A DNA stretch of 51,206 nt from Cyanobacteria bacterium FACHB-502 (lineage in GTDB: Bacteria > Cyanobacteriota > Cyanobacteriia > Elainellales > Elainellaceae), in NCBI GenBank assembly GCA_014695325.1, contig JACJNZ010000075.1, forward strand, positions 1 to 51,206. Reading direction: 5' to 3'. Under the pieces are notes generated by a model, which was given only the letters and a program-made list of their open reading frames with translations, ran no database searches and was not told where the DNA came from. Shown piece after piece: positions 34,895-45,400 of this stretch. The position numbers and the translations under genes are program-made. Within the stretch, counting starts at the first letter, position 1; the number at the start of each line of letters is the position of its first letter.

Positions 34895-35424
34895 TCATGG
34901 CTCTATTCCATCCAGCATGAATTTAATCTTTTCAAAAAGATACTCTGGGTCATTGGCTAACCTGGGAAAATATAATAATGTCAGGGGAACATCATGCTTT
35001 GCAATTGTATAGACAATCTTGTAGAGTTGATTGGCTAATACGGTTTCCTGTTGCTATGGGTCAAATGTGTGCTAAAGACCTCCATAAATTCCTTCTGGAT
35101 AAAGGGAAGCGTCACTTCTTCGTGCTACGTCTCGCTGCCTTTCCGCTGCCGAAAGAGGTCTTGAACAGGGACAATCGCGTAATTAATGACAGTATCAGTG
35201 CTTTCTAGAACCTTATCAAGGTAATCACACAACCACGGATTCTTTATGATGTAGGGTACATTTTCCTGATGAATATCCCACTCCATCCCAGCATTGCAGT
35301 TTGGGTGAACGGCTGATGTAAAGTCATCAAATCCAGTATCAAGACCTAAAGCTGTAAATAGCCGAACTAGAAATGTTGTTCCAGCACGACCAGTCCCAGT
35401 AATGACAATATGATGTTTTGGCAT
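34895..35424 (-). pseudogene. Decayed sulfotransferase-like gene
   Basis: From ATG at 35422-35424 the sequence reads MPKHHIVITGTGRAGTTFLV, then RLFTALGLD, with the PAPS-binding loop GTGRAGTTFL, then NPWLCDYLDKVL and IVPVQDLF. At about 35155 the frame shifts (AAERQRDVARRSDASLYPEG). After at least one more change near 35075, ETVLANQLYKIVYTIAKHDV, PLTLLYFPRLANDPEYLFEK and IKFMLDGIEP run to TGA at 34895-34897. The pieces line up as one P-loop sulfotransferase of about 175-180 residues with at least two frameshifts. It starts 10 bases after the oxygenase fusion gene, as in an operon. Sequencing errors could mimic such decay. Confidence 0.75.
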
Positions 35425-35434
35425 AGCATCTGCT

Positions 35435-36625
35435 TTACGATTTACGACGCTTTTTGCGATATCTGGATTGGGAGTTACCCTGGAACCCAAGCGACTTTAC
35501 TTGAGATTCTTGCTTTTTATCACTGTTGGTCTGCTGCTCTGAGTTAAGGACAACATACTTTTGATTGCGATCGCGAATTTTAGCATCCTCATCGTTATAG
35601 AAAAAGGATAATAAGGCAAACCGTTTTCCGCTTAACACAGGCGTCACTTCATGCAGCAGCGAACAGGAAAAGATGACGGCTTCGCCCACTCGAGGACGGT
35701 AGAGGCGATTACCGTATTCTGGAAAACGAAGACAGCCACCCGTATAATTTCCCGTATTCAGGTTGATTGTCATAGCAAAGCGACGATGGGCAGTGCCTTT
35801 GGTCGTATTGTCCCGATGGCGGTTAAAGAAACCTTGTGTTTCAGCATCGTAGCAAGCGACAAGGTAACGTTCAAATCGAGTAATACTAAATTGAAAGGCT
35901 TTCTCAATTTCTGGTTTTACCCGCCGCAAGATTAAATCATTAATGGCTTGTAGATGGGCTGTATCAGTAATATGAAAGTCCTTACGCTGCTTAAAATCGG
36001 CGTCCAAAACTTCTACTGTTTTGCCATCAATCTGCCGCATAAAGCCTGAATTTCTTCCTCCGTTGGCTTGATAAAGATGAATCAGAAATTCACAGAATTC
36101 TGGATCGATTACATCGGGGATGAAAAGGACGGGAGCCTGCCTGACCGCCATCATTGCTGGCTCTGGTACTGGAAGACTTTCGATAAAGCGAAATACATCA
36201 GCAACATGGCTTTCAGGATTCTCTAGGGGAAACACCTTGAGAACATGAAGATTCTCATTGAGGACCAGAGTTGCTGGGCGATAGAAATCTGGATTGGACT
36301 CATCTGGCAGTACGCCATATCGTAAGCTGACGAAGCGATCGAAATCCCAGATTAGTTTGAAATAGGACGGAATCTTGATTAACTCTTTCAGAACGATATC
36401 TTCTGGATTAATTGTGACTCCAAAGAATGGAACTTCGTATTGTTCAAGCTGTGGCTGTAGTGCCGCAAAATCCTGTAGAACCTTAGCGCAGGATTGGTTA
36501 CTAAAGCGACCAAGGAAAGAAAGGATAATCCGATAACCACCTACTGCACTAAAGTGATAGGCAGGGTTGGAACTGGAGGAAGCTATGAACCAGGGAACTG
36601 GATCACCTGCGGCGAGAAATGTCAT
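35435..36625 (-). CDS. Thioredoxin-fold (peroxiredoxin-like) / prolyl-4-hydroxylase-like 2OG-Fe(II) oxygenase fusion
   Basis: A 396-residue two-domain protein. Residues 1-150 resemble AhpC/peroxiredoxin proteins (GDPVPWFIASSSSNPAYHFS, then GGYRIILSFLGRF), with one Cys (Cys46 in FSNQSCAKV) near the usual peroxidatic position but without the TPVC motif. Residues 165-345 are a prolyl-4-hydroxylase-type dioxygenase: YDAETQGFFNRHRDN (His270, Asp272), AMTINLNTGNYTGG, SLLHEV (His325) and GKRFALLSFF (Lys334, likely 2-oxoglutarate contact). The C-terminus is Gln/Lys/Arg-rich. The start is uncertain: ATG at 36623-36625, or TTG ten codons earlier. The oxygenase domain could hydroxylate a peptide side chain; the adjacent 68-residue protein is a candidate substrate. 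Confidence 0.82.
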   Translation of the reverse strand: MTFLAAGDPVPWFIASSSSNPAYHFSAVGGYRIILSFLGRFSNQSCAKVLQDFAALQPQLEQYEVPFFGVTINPEDIVLKELIKIPSYFKLIWDFDRFVSLRYGVLPDESNPDFYRPATLVLNENLHVLKVFPLENPESHVADVFRFIESLPVPEPAMMAVRQAPVLFIPDVIDPEFCEFLIHLYQANGGRNSGFMRQIDGKTVEVLDADFKQRKDFHITDTAHLQAINDLILRRVKPEIEKAFQFSITRFERYLVACYDAETQGFFNRHRDNTTKGTAHRRFAMTINLNTGNYTGGCLRFPEYGNRLYRPRVGEAVIFSCSLLHEVTPVLSGKRFALLSFFYNDEDAKIRDRNQKYVVLNSEQQTNSDKKQESQVKSLGFQGNSQSRYRKKRRKS

Positions 36626-36679
36626 AAAGGCAACAGAGGAATTGACTCGATCCAATTTTGAAAGGAATTCAAATACTCC

Positions 36680-36886
36680 CTACAAGCAAGGATTCTCAGA
36701 ATCTAGAACAGGTGGGGTAGATTCTAACTTTGATTCGTTCTTCAATACGTTTGCTGGTTCGAGAATTTGTTCTAAAGCATCTTCATTGAGCTCATAAGGT
36801 TCACAAAGCTCAGGCAGTCGATTAACTTCCAATCCAATGTATAAAGGGTAGTTTTCAAAATTTGAATCAGCGTGAATTTGAGGCAT
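36680..36886 (-). CDS. 68-residue acidic protein of unknown function
   Basis: ATG at 36884-36886 has AAGGA seven bases upstream and begins MPQIHADSNFENYPLYIGLE, then VNRLPELCEPYELNEDALEQ, and ends SENPCL. It is strongly acidic, with two Cys, several Pro and no membrane segment. It lies 19 bases after the ATPase stop and about 25-55 bases before the oxygenase fusion start, so it is almost certainly co-transcribed with both. It could be a modified peptide precursor, a small adaptor for the ATPase or a partner of the hydroxylase. I do not recognise the family. The longer frame to 36934 would start inside the ATPase gene. Confidence 0.65.
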   Translation of the reverse strand: MPQIHADSNFENYPLYIGLEVNRLPELCEPYELNEDALEQILEPANVLKNESKLESTPPVLDSENPCL

Positions 36887-36905
36887 TGTTCGATCCTTCA
36901 ATTCC

Positions 36906-39683
36906 TTATTCTGTTGGGTCAAGACGATCGACAAATACGGTCAAGAAGAGCATCGGGATTATTGGAATAAGACAAATTAACCATTGCGTGAGGCTGAGGG
37001 GAGCTGTTGCAAAGAGGACATTCATTACACTCCACTGGCTGAATAGAACTTGTAGAACGATCGCACCTAAAATGCCAAGACCGATCGCCCAGGCATCACG
37101 TATTGAAGTATTCCGGCCCTGAAATTTATCCATGATTGCCCGACCTAAATGGCTGACACTCAGCAAATACACAATTCGTCCGGCAACTAATGCCTGAATT
37201 GCCATTGTCCGGGCAACTGCAATATCTCCCGTCGTGCGTCGTGCCCACTCAAACATTCCGAAGATTAAAATCCAGTTGAAGACCGAAACCGTAGCAATGC
37301 GCTGAAACAGTCTGCCCGATAGCAAAGGCTCTCTTGGATCGCGGGGTGACTTTGCCATTGTGCGATCGGTTTTGGGTTCAAAAGCAAGGGGAACCGTCAT
37401 AGCAACAGAGTTGACCATGTTCAGCCAAAGCACCTGGATCGAGAGAATGGGTAGATCTCTAGCAAGCAGGGCACTGATGAGGATCGTCATCGACTCGCCA
37501 CCATTGACGGGCAGAATAAAGGCGATCGCCTTTCGCAGGTTCTGATAAACAGTACGTCCTTCTTCAACGGCTGCTTCGATTGAGGCAAAGTTATCGTCAG
37601 TGAGCAGCATATCCGCTGCTTCTCTGGCAACATCGGTTCCCCCTTTGCCCATTGCAATTCCAATATCGGCTTGCTTCAGGGCAGGGGCATCGTTCACTCC
37701 ATCTCCCGTCATTGCCACAATTTCACCTTTCGATTGCAATGCTTCAACCAGGCGCAGCTTTTGCGCCGGAGCAACTCTGGCAAACACGGAGCCAGATTCA
37801 ACCGCCTGCGATAGTTCAGAATCGTTCATTTCTGCGAGCTGCTGTCCGGTAAACCCAAACAGGTTACCTTTGCTCTGAAGCCCGATGCGATCGGCAATTG
37901 CAGTTGCAGTGGTTAAATGGTCTCCGGTGATCATCTTCACCTGAATTCCCGCTGCCTGACAGGCCTTCACTGCGGCGATCGCTTCCGCGCGAGGAGGATC
38001 AATCATACCCTGCAAACCGAGAAACGTGAGTCCACTGTTCAGGTCTGCGTGATCCAGCGTCGTCTGCTGCTTGGGCACTGTTTTTTCGGCAAAAGCCAGC
38101 ACTCGTAATCCCTGTTCTGCCAAACGCTCTGTTTCAACGCCCAGAAGCCCCTGATACAGCGGCATATCATGCCCTGATGCATCGCGCATCTTCTGGCATC
38201 GACGCAGTATGGCTTCCAGCGAACCTTTGACGTAAATAATATTGCCAATAATATTGCCACCCGTCGTTTTCCTATCCGCCCCATGATGCAGCGTTGCCAT
38301 ATATTGATACTGCGATTCAAACGGGATGACATCCAGGCGAGGTAGCAACTCATTGAGCTTGGATTGGTTTATGCCCGCTTTTTGGGCAGCCACAATCAAC
38401 GCTCCTTCCGTTGGATCGCCTATGACTGACCAGTGATCCTCTTTCCATTCCAGATGGCTATCGTTACACAAAATACCCGCAATCAGGCAGTCTTCTAAGG
38501 CAGTATGGTTTGGAGAACCTACAACAGACGGAAGACGCTCATTCGCGATCGCCTCTTCTGGGACAGGTTGAATTTCTCCTTCCGAGTTATATCCCACGCC
38601 GCTTACTAAATAACGCTGTCCGGCTGCATAGATTGCCTGCACCGTCATCTGATTTTCAGTCAGCGTTCCGGTTTTATCCGAGCAAATGACCGTTGCACCG
38701 CCCAGCGTTTCAACTGCAGGCAGTTTGCGAATAATGGCGTGTCGACGTGCCATGCGATTTACTCCGATCGCCAGTGTCACCGTCACCACTGCCGGAAGTC
38801 CTTCAGGAATGGCACTGACTGCCAGAGCTACCGCCGCTTCAAACATTTCTGCCCAGGAGCGTCCTTGCCCTAACCCCACAAAAAACGTGAGGGATGCCAC
38901 AGACAGAATGATATACAGCAGGGTTTGGCTAAACTTGGCGAACTTGCGTGTGAGCGGCGTACTCAGGCTGTGGCTATTGTTCAGCGATTGTGAAATCTGC
39001 CCCACTTCTGTTTTATTTCCAGTCGCCACCACGACACCACTACCCTGCCCAAAGGTAACGAAGCTACCTGCATACGCCATGTTCGTGCGTTCTGCCAAAG
39101 GTGTATTGCTGCCCAGCGGCTGAATGTCTTTTTCAACAGGAACCGATTCCCCGGTCAGCGCCGATTCATCAATTTGTAAGCCGCGCACACGCAACAATCG
39201 CAAATCTGCCGGAACCTTGTCTCCTGAAGTCAGCAGAACTAAATCGCCCGGAACCAATTCCTGTGAAGGAATTATCTGCCTTTTTCCCTCTCGGACCACG
39301 GCTGCTTCTGTGGTCACCACTTTTGCCAGAGCAGCGATCGCCCCTTCTGCTTTTGACTCCTGCAAATAGCCAATAATGGCGTTAATCAACGTCACGCCCC
39401 AGATGACGATCGCATTTGTCCATGATCCCAGGAAAGCTTTAATCGCTCCGGCAATCAGCAGAATGTAGAGCAACGCCTGATTAAACTGCAGCAGAAACCG
39501 CAACCAGGCAGGTTTTCCGGGCTTTGCTGCCAGCTCATTTAGACCGTAATGTCTGCGCCGTTGAGTGACTTCCCGTTCAGCCAGCCCACGCTCAGCATGA
39601 CTTTCGAGCAATCGGGCAACATCTTTACCCGATCGATCGTGGTAGGTTGCAGTCGTTGAAGCGTGATTCACAATGATTTGCAT
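36906..39683 (-). CDS. P-type cation-transporting ATPase (P2-like)
   Basis: A 925-residue pump with the full P-type plan: an N-terminal cation_ATPase_N segment (HAERGLAEREVTQRRRHYGL), the actuator TGES at 177-180, helix M4 with AIPEGLPAVV (PEGL 293-296), the phosphorylation site ICSDKTGTLT (Asp336), MITGDHLTTA and GDGVNDAPALKQADIGIAMG. Relatives transport Ca2+ (PMR1/SERCA), Na+ or other cations. In M6 the sequence LWLNMVNSVAMTVPLAF lacks the Asp used by SERCA for Ca2+, so specificity is open. ATG at 39681-39683 is chosen because it matches the family start; its ribosome site is weak. It is the first gene of a four-gene minus-strand unit. Confidence 0.9.
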   Translation of the reverse strand: MQIIVNHASTTATYHDRSGKDVARLLESHAERGLAEREVTQRRRHYGLNELAAKPGKPAWLRFLLQFNQALLYILLIAGAIKAFLGSWTNAIVIWGVTLINAIIGYLQESKAEGAIAALAKVVTTEAAVVREGKRQIIPSQELVPGDLVLLTSGDKVPADLRLLRVRGLQIDESALTGESVPVEKDIQPLGSNTPLAERTNMAYAGSFVTFGQGSGVVVATGNKTEVGQISQSLNNSHSLSTPLTRKFAKFSQTLLYIILSVASLTFFVGLGQGRSWAEMFEAAVALAVSAIPEGLPAVVTVTLAIGVNRMARRHAIIRKLPAVETLGGATVICSDKTGTLTENQMTVQAIYAAGQRYLVSGVGYNSEGEIQPVPEEAIANERLPSVVGSPNHTALEDCLIAGILCNDSHLEWKEDHWSVIGDPTEGALIVAAQKAGINQSKLNELLPRLDVIPFESQYQYMATLHHGADRKTTGGNIIGNIIYVKGSLEAILRRCQKMRDASGHDMPLYQGLLGVETERLAEQGLRVLAFAEKTVPKQQTTLDHADLNSGLTFLGLQGMIDPPRAEAIAAVKACQAAGIQVKMITGDHLTTATAIADRIGLQSKGNLFGFTGQQLAEMNDSELSQAVESGSVFARVAPAQKLRLVEALQSKGEIVAMTGDGVNDAPALKQADIGIAMGKGGTDVAREAADMLLTDDNFASIEAAVEEGRTVYQNLRKAIAFILPVNGGESMTILISALLARDLPILSIQVLWLNMVNSVAMTVPLAFEPKTDRTMAKSPRDPREPLLSGRLFQRIATVSVFNWILIFGMFEWARRTTGDIAVARTMAIQALVAGRIVYLLSVSHLGRAIMDKFQGRNTSIRDAWAIGLGILGAIVLQVLFSQWSVMNVLFATAPLSLTQWLICLIPIIPMLFLTVFVDRLDPTE

Positions 39684-39923
39684 AGCCTTTGGAGAGGAAG
39701 TTTCACTTGTGAATGAGGAAAATTCCAGAACTTCAGGGAGGAGTAGTCCCAAAGTTCTGGATGGGGTGATGCTTCTTGTTACGTAAGAAGCTGTAAGGAG
39801 TGCAACGGACTAGCGAGGGAGGAACTTACGTCCGCCCCTGTAGCACTGTGCTACCCAAAGACTACCAACTCAAAGTCAGGATGCCAGAAGGAAATCGGAG
39901 GGATTTCGGGGGGATTGCTCTTT

Positions 39924-40616
39924 TCAGGAGAACTGTTTGAGCCGGTAGCCCATGCCATGCACCGTTTCGATCAGATCATCGGGTGCATCTGCCGCTCTCA
40001 ATTTCTGACGGAGGGTTCTAACATGGGTTTTGACCGCTTCTTCGGTGGGTAATTCTTCCCGCGTCCAGAGTTTTTCGATAATAATTGGGCGACTCATGAC
40101 ACGCCGACCGTTGGAAATCAGCAGTTCCAGCAGCGCGAATTCTTTCGGCGTTAAATTCAGAGGCGTGTCACGGTAAGTGACTTCACAGGTTGCTGGATTT
40201 AACTGAAGTTCGCCCCAAGTCAGCGTAGGATTGACATTAGGACTTCCCCGCCGCAGCAGGGCACGAGTTCGCGCCATCAGTTCATCTAGGTCAAACGGCT
40301 TGACCATGTAGTCATCGGCTCCGGCATCCAGCCCAATGATTTTGTCTGCGATCATATCTCGCGCCGTGAGCATCATGACTGGAATTGCGGCATTTCGCGC
40401 TGCGGCTCCTCTGGCTCGAAGCTGTTGACAGAAGCGGAGACCGTCCACCTTGGGCAGCGTTAGATCCAATACAATCAGGTCGTAATCCTGGGTATTTACC
40501 CAATCCCACGCAGCTTCACCATCCTCTGCCACATCGACTTTATACTGACGGTTTGTAAAGGCTTCCGCCAGCATGTTAGCAATTCGCAAATCGTCTTCCA
40601 CAACCAAAATACGCAT
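39924..40616 (-). CDS. OmpR-family two-component response regulator
   Basis: A 230-residue regulator. The receiver domain (1-120) has the acidic pair (VEDD), phosphoacceptor Asp in LIVLDLTLPK (about residue 51), the TA in MMLTARD and the Lys in YMVKPFDLDE. The winged-helix domain (about 130-228) ends VKTHVRTLRQKLRAADAPDD, then TVHGMGYRLK. It binds DNA as a dimer when phosphorylated. It is divergent from a CHASE3 histidine kinase across 133 bases, which makes that kinase its likely partner. Confidence 0.93.
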   Translation of the reverse strand: MRILVVEDDLRIANMLAEAFTNRQYKVDVAEDGEAAWDWVNTQDYDLIVLDLTLPKVDGLRFCQQLRARGAAARNAAIPVMMLTARDMIADKIIGLDAGADDYMVKPFDLDELMARTRALLRRGSPNVNPTLTWGELQLNPATCEVTYRDTPLNLTPKEFALLELLISNGRRVMSRPIIIEKLWTREELPTEEAVKTHVRTLRQKLRAADAPDDLIETVHGMGYRLKQFS

Positions 40617-40749
40617 TGAGGTCTTAGACTTGGGATCTGAGATAAGGCATATTCAGGAGAACAGCGATCGGGCACCGATGCCCGTAGCCCTGCGGGATCG
40701 CCTTTCTCCTACTCTATTGTAAATTTCTCAGTAAATCTTTCAGGCTGCT

Positions 40750-42147
40750 ATGGTGACATTCAGTGTGCTGAAATGGTCAATGGAACGTAAATGGATCACA
40801 GCATCCTTTTGTTTGGCACTGCTGCTCTTGGGGCTGATTAATTTAATCTCCTATCAAAACGCAACTCAACTCATTCACAGTGCCGCGCAGGTCAAACAAA
40901 CAAGCGACCTCCTCACTGCTTTAACTAGCGTTTCAGAAACGCTAACTGATAGCGAAGCTCGACGTTGGCGGTATTTTTTGTTAGGCGATCGAACAGAGCT
41001 GAATGCCTACCATCAAGCCATGCAGAATCTCACATTCCAATTAGAGGAACTGCGACAGCCCTTATCCGATACGCCTGCTCAACAACAAAGGCTCAACCTG
41101 CTAGAAACACTTATTCAGCAGCGACAAACCCTGCTTGAGCAATCAGCAGCACTCTACGAACAGCCCACTCTGCTTTCCGCTGAAAATCCTTGGGTAGCGC
41201 AGACCAACCAGAACCAGGCACAAATCCGTCGAATCATTACTGAGCTACAGAACGAGGAGGAGCAGCTTTTGCAGAGTCAGGTCGAACAATCTCGGGCAAA
41301 CTCACAGGTGAGAATGGCGATCGAAAATCTGGGAACTATTCTGGCATTTGTAGGGCTTCTGGGTGTTTATATTCTGCTCTATCGCCAGATGTTTAAGCGT
41401 CAACAATCAGAGCAAATTCAGCAGAAGCTGGCGCAGGAGAAAGAATTGGGTGAACTGAAGCTGCAATTTTTCTCGATGGTTTCGCATGAGTTTCGAACTC
41501 CTCTCAGTGTCATCGTGGGATCAGCGCAATTACTTCAGGAAAATTTGAAAAGATTGGTTGAGCCTAGTAAATTAAAGAACCTGCTTCAGATACAGGCGTC
41601 TGCTAAATTAATGACCCAGCTCCTAAACGATATCCTGACTTTAGCAAGGGCAGATGCTGGAAAATTGCAGTGCAAACCAGAACTTCTGGAAGTACAGTTT
41701 CTTTGTTTAAATCTGGTTGAAGATATTCAACTTTTTAGCGAACAGCCAAGAACAATTAAGTTTCACAAGTACGGTACTCGTACCTATGCTTATTTAGATG
41801 AGAAACTCATTTACTCAATTCTCAGCAATTTATTATCTAATGCAATTAAATATTCTCCTCCAGAGTCTTCGATCAATTTCACGGTCATTTGTGAACCTAA
41901 TGCTGTAATTTTTGAAATCAGAGATCAAGGGATTGGCATTCCTGAAGAAGAACAAGCAACTATCTTTGAACCCTTTTGCCGAGGCAGAAATGTTGGCAGC
42001 GCACCTGGAAGTGGTTTGGGTATGGCAGTGGTTAAAAGATGTTTAGACTTGCATCAAGGTAAGCTGTTGCTAGAGAGCCAAGTTGGTATAGGTACAACAT
42101 TTACGATTAGAATATCCCAGCCTGATAAAGTTGGTTTTCTGCCATGA
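40750..42147 (+). CDS. CHASE3-domain sensor histidine kinase
   Basis: A 465-residue kinase. The first membrane helix lies around 16-35, then an extracytoplasmic CHASE3 sensor (SVSETLTDSEARRWRYFLLG and the helical bundle to about 185), then the second helix at about 193-212. The H-box is FFSMVSHEFRTPLSV (His about 245). The ATPase domain carries ILSNLLSNAIKYSP, EIRDQGIGIP and GSGLGMAVVKRC. It lies divergent to the OmpR-type regulator, a common pairing. The start ATG at 40750 is followed ten codons later by another ATG (MERKWITASF); either is possible. The signal sensed by CHASE3 is unknown. Confidence 0.92.
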   Translation: MVTFSVLKWSMERKWITASFCLALLLLGLINLISYQNATQLIHSAAQVKQTSDLLTALTSVSETLTDSEARRWRYFLLGDRTELNAYHQAMQNLTFQLEELRQPLSDTPAQQQRLNLLETLIQQRQTLLEQSAALYEQPTLLSAENPWVAQTNQNQAQIRRIITELQNEEEQLLQSQVEQSRANSQVRMAIENLGTILAFVGLLGVYILLYRQMFKRQQSEQIQQKLAQEKELGELKLQFFSMVSHEFRTPLSVIVGSAQLLQENLKRLVEPSKLKNLLQIQASAKLMTQLLNDILTLARADAGKLQCKPELLEVQFLCLNLVEDIQLFSEQPRTIKFHKYGTRTYAYLDEKLIYSILSNLLSNAIKYSPPESSINFTVICEPNAVIFEIRDQGIGIPEEEQATIFEPFCRGRNVGSAPGSGLGMAVVKRCLDLHQGKLLLESQVGIGTTFTIRISQPDKVGFLP

Positions 42148-42343
42148 CGATCGAAAATCTTGAGGCAGAAAATTGAGCAGCAAGGTAGCTCAGGAGGCAT
42201 TTAGGGAAATAAAGAAGAAGGAGCAAAGCCTGTACATCAATCGTTACGAGTTTGGTCCCTTTGGCTAACCAGCAACCATCAATATAGGTAAAACACTACT
42301 TACTGATCGTTTATGCGCTCAAAATTGCATCAGGCTAAAAGAC

Positions 42344-42381
42344 AAGGTTCCAGTCATCTTCAATCAGATCACTGGAACCTT
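42344..42381. terminator. 11-base perfect inverted repeat between convergent genes
   Basis: AAGGTTCCAGT and ACTGGAACCTT are separated by 16 bases. The hairpin lies between the kinase stop (42147, plus) and the phosphatase stop (42425, minus). On the minus strand it is followed by GTCTTTT, so it probably terminates the phosphatase transcript. Similar short direct repeats (CTCAAAATTG) lie on each side. Confidence 0.6.
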
Positions 42382-42424
42382 AACGCACTCAAAATTGAGC
42401 AGACTTCTTCAGACGCAATCGCAA

Positions 42425-45400
42425 TTAAGCAAGCACAAAGTTGTTGCTGCTGAGGGTGCTGGCTTGAATACCCGCCAGAACTGCCAGCACTTCACTACTG
42501 CCTGCCGCCTGCACAAAGGCATTTGCGCTCTGATCGCCGCTTCCCTGAACCAGAGTTAGCTGTTCAAAGGTAAGTCCGCTCAGGCTCAACAAATCATCTT
42601 CGCTGCTGAAGTCGGTAATGGTATCTGTGCCTTCTCCGATCGCCAACCTAAAGATGTCCTTGCCATCGCCGCCCGTTAATAAATCATCTCCTGTACCGCC
42701 ATCCAAAGTGTCATTCCCTGTAGCACCTCGCAATAAATCATCACCACCCAATCCCTCAATGTAATCATTACCACCAAGCGCATTGATTACATCATTAGAA
42801 CCATTCAATCCAGCAGTGCGGTTACTGCGATCGTTAAGGAAAGTGACCGTATTCGAGTTCAATACCGTATCGACATCGGCATCAGCATTGATCACATCAA
42901 AGCTATCACTGACAGCATCTTCCCCGTTGAAGATAAGATTGCCAATTTTTCCGCCTCCACTTCCCTCCAGGGATAAGTTATCTAGATTCTCCAGATCAAA
43001 GTCAGGCAGGACAGCTCGAACATTGTTAACCCCCTCAAAAGTGATGACTAGGTCTTCACCGCTCTGCGTGAGCAGCAGGTTACGAGCCGTTAAACCTTCC
43101 CCGGTAAACTGAAGCGTATCGACTTCAGCGATCGTTTCCTCAGAGGGACTCGTTCCCCGACCCACACCGCCAAAGTTACTGATCTGTGCGCCTTCTCCCA
43201 ATCCGATTTGCGTTACGCCCTGCTGATCTTGAACATTCAAGGGATTTTGCAGCCGAATCCCAAACAGGGATTGATACATCATCCGGTAAATTTCAGTGTT
43301 ATCAAGCGTGCTGGGCAGAATGTCAGCATTTAAGCCATAGGTTTTTGACACAATGCTACCTGGAAAGTCGGGAGTGCCAACCCAACCGACCGCAAAGTTG
43401 CCTAGCGGACCATCTAAGCTTGGTTGAGAGGGGAACGATCGCCAGGGATTTTCAGGGCTGGCAGTGCTGCCATTAATGCCATCCAGGTAGTTTGGATTAT
43501 TCCCATTGCTGTTGACGAAAGGAACTTCCGGCTGCGATGCTGCAAGCTCAGGGTTGCTGGCATCAAAGTTCCCGGTTGGACGAGTGTAGGGCGCAAACTG
43601 AACAAGCTCCAGCCCCCCTGCATCACTGTCTGCCGCCGTCACGATCATAGTATTGGGGTCTTGAGTATTCACATAGTCCATCGCCACGCCGATCGCCGCA
43701 TCTGCCCGTCGAGCCGCTTCGACTGTTCCAACAGCATTATTGTTGTTGGCAAAGTTGTCGGTTCCCTCTTCTTCCAGCACCACAAAGAAGCCATCCGGGT
43801 CGCGGTTGACAATCTTCAAGCTGGCATCCAGCATTTCAGCTACAGTCGGAGCCGTTTCCACATAGAGCGGTTGCGGATCGGCGGTATTGAGTCCCAATCT
43901 TTCTTCAGGAACGTCAAAGAAAGTATCCTCTGCCGCAAACACACCTAACAGTTTTTCAGGCGGATTTGCACCATTGACAGTTGCATTCATCTGCTCCTCG
44001 GTGTAAACCACGGTGTAGCCGAGGGATTCTGCCAGTTCAATCAGGTTAATCGTTGGACGACGTTCTGGGCGGATTTCTGAAGCATCGATTTCAGCCGTGA
44101 CGTGAAATCCAGTTGTGCCGATCGGCAGCATATAGAGTTCCCCGCCGCCCATGATCACGTCCGTTCCAGAGCGAATCACCTGCTCAATGATTTCAGCGTA
44201 CTTATCTCGTGCCCGAATGTTATTGCCCTGACGATTTGTTGTTTCAGCCGCAAAAGCAGCCGTTCCCGGCTCTGCTAATTGACCCGACTGGATCAATGCC
44301 GTCGCTTTACCCGCTTCGATCGCCTCCTCTGAAATCGTTTTGCCCCGGTTGCCCGACAGCGGAATCACCTCAGTATTGTCCTCTTCTAGCCCAAAGGACT
44401 CTGAGAACACCTTCACCCCATTGGCGTGGGTCACGGCTCCGGCATTTGACGTTCCGGTAAGCTGGTCTTCCATGTGTCCCAGGTAGACTCCAGCATTGCT
44501 CATCATGTCCCAATTGAGCCTGCCATCAGGACCCAGATCAGTGTTACGCAAAGCCATGTAGTGAGAAGGACTCGTGCCATCGGGGTGAATGAAAATTACA
44601 TTTCCCGTCGTGCGAGTTGCTTCAGGAGCAGGAATCGGAGGCTCAACTCGTGAGGGCAATTCTGCATCAAACAGGGTTTCGTACATCAATTCGTACATCC
44701 CTGTGTTGTCTACCGTAGATGGCAGTTTTTCGGCATTCAAACCATGTGCCTTGCTAACGATCGAACCCGGCACATCCGGCGTACCGACCCAACCCACCGC
44801 AAACGGAAAAACATCCCCATTGGCATCAGGAGCGGCAATAAAAGGGGTTGTGTTTGTTCCCTTCGTACCGTCTAAAAGATTTTGGCGCGGTTCAGGATTA
44901 GGATTCACACCGATCGTACCTACCGGAGCAGTCGGATCATCTCGATCGACCACTTCTAACCCGCCTGCATCACTATCTGCTGCCGTTAAAATCAGCGTGT
45001 TGGGATTTCGTTCAACAAAATCAAGGGCAACCCCGATCGCCTGATCGGCTCGAATTGCTGCTTCTACGACACCCGAAGCATTGTTGTTGTTGCCGAAGTT
45101 ATCAGTACCCTCTTCTTCCAGAATCGTGATCGAACCATTATTAAAGTTAGGATGACGCTCGACTAGTTGTTGCGTTACTTCCAACATCTCACCGATCGTG
45201 GGTGCAGTTGGAACAAAGAGCGGGCGAGGGTTGTCAGTATTTAACCCCAACACTTCTTCTGTGACATCGTTAAACGTATCCTCTGCCGCAAACACCCCCA
45301 ATACCTTCGTTGGTGTCGTAGCGTACTTGTTTGCATCTAATAACTCAAACAGTTGATCACGGGTATAAACAACCGTGTATCCTTGACTCTTTGCCAGTTC

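Noticed and set aside
34978-35208. Plus-strand frame opposite the sulfotransferase relic
   Set aside because: Antisense shadow of a recognisable decayed gene.
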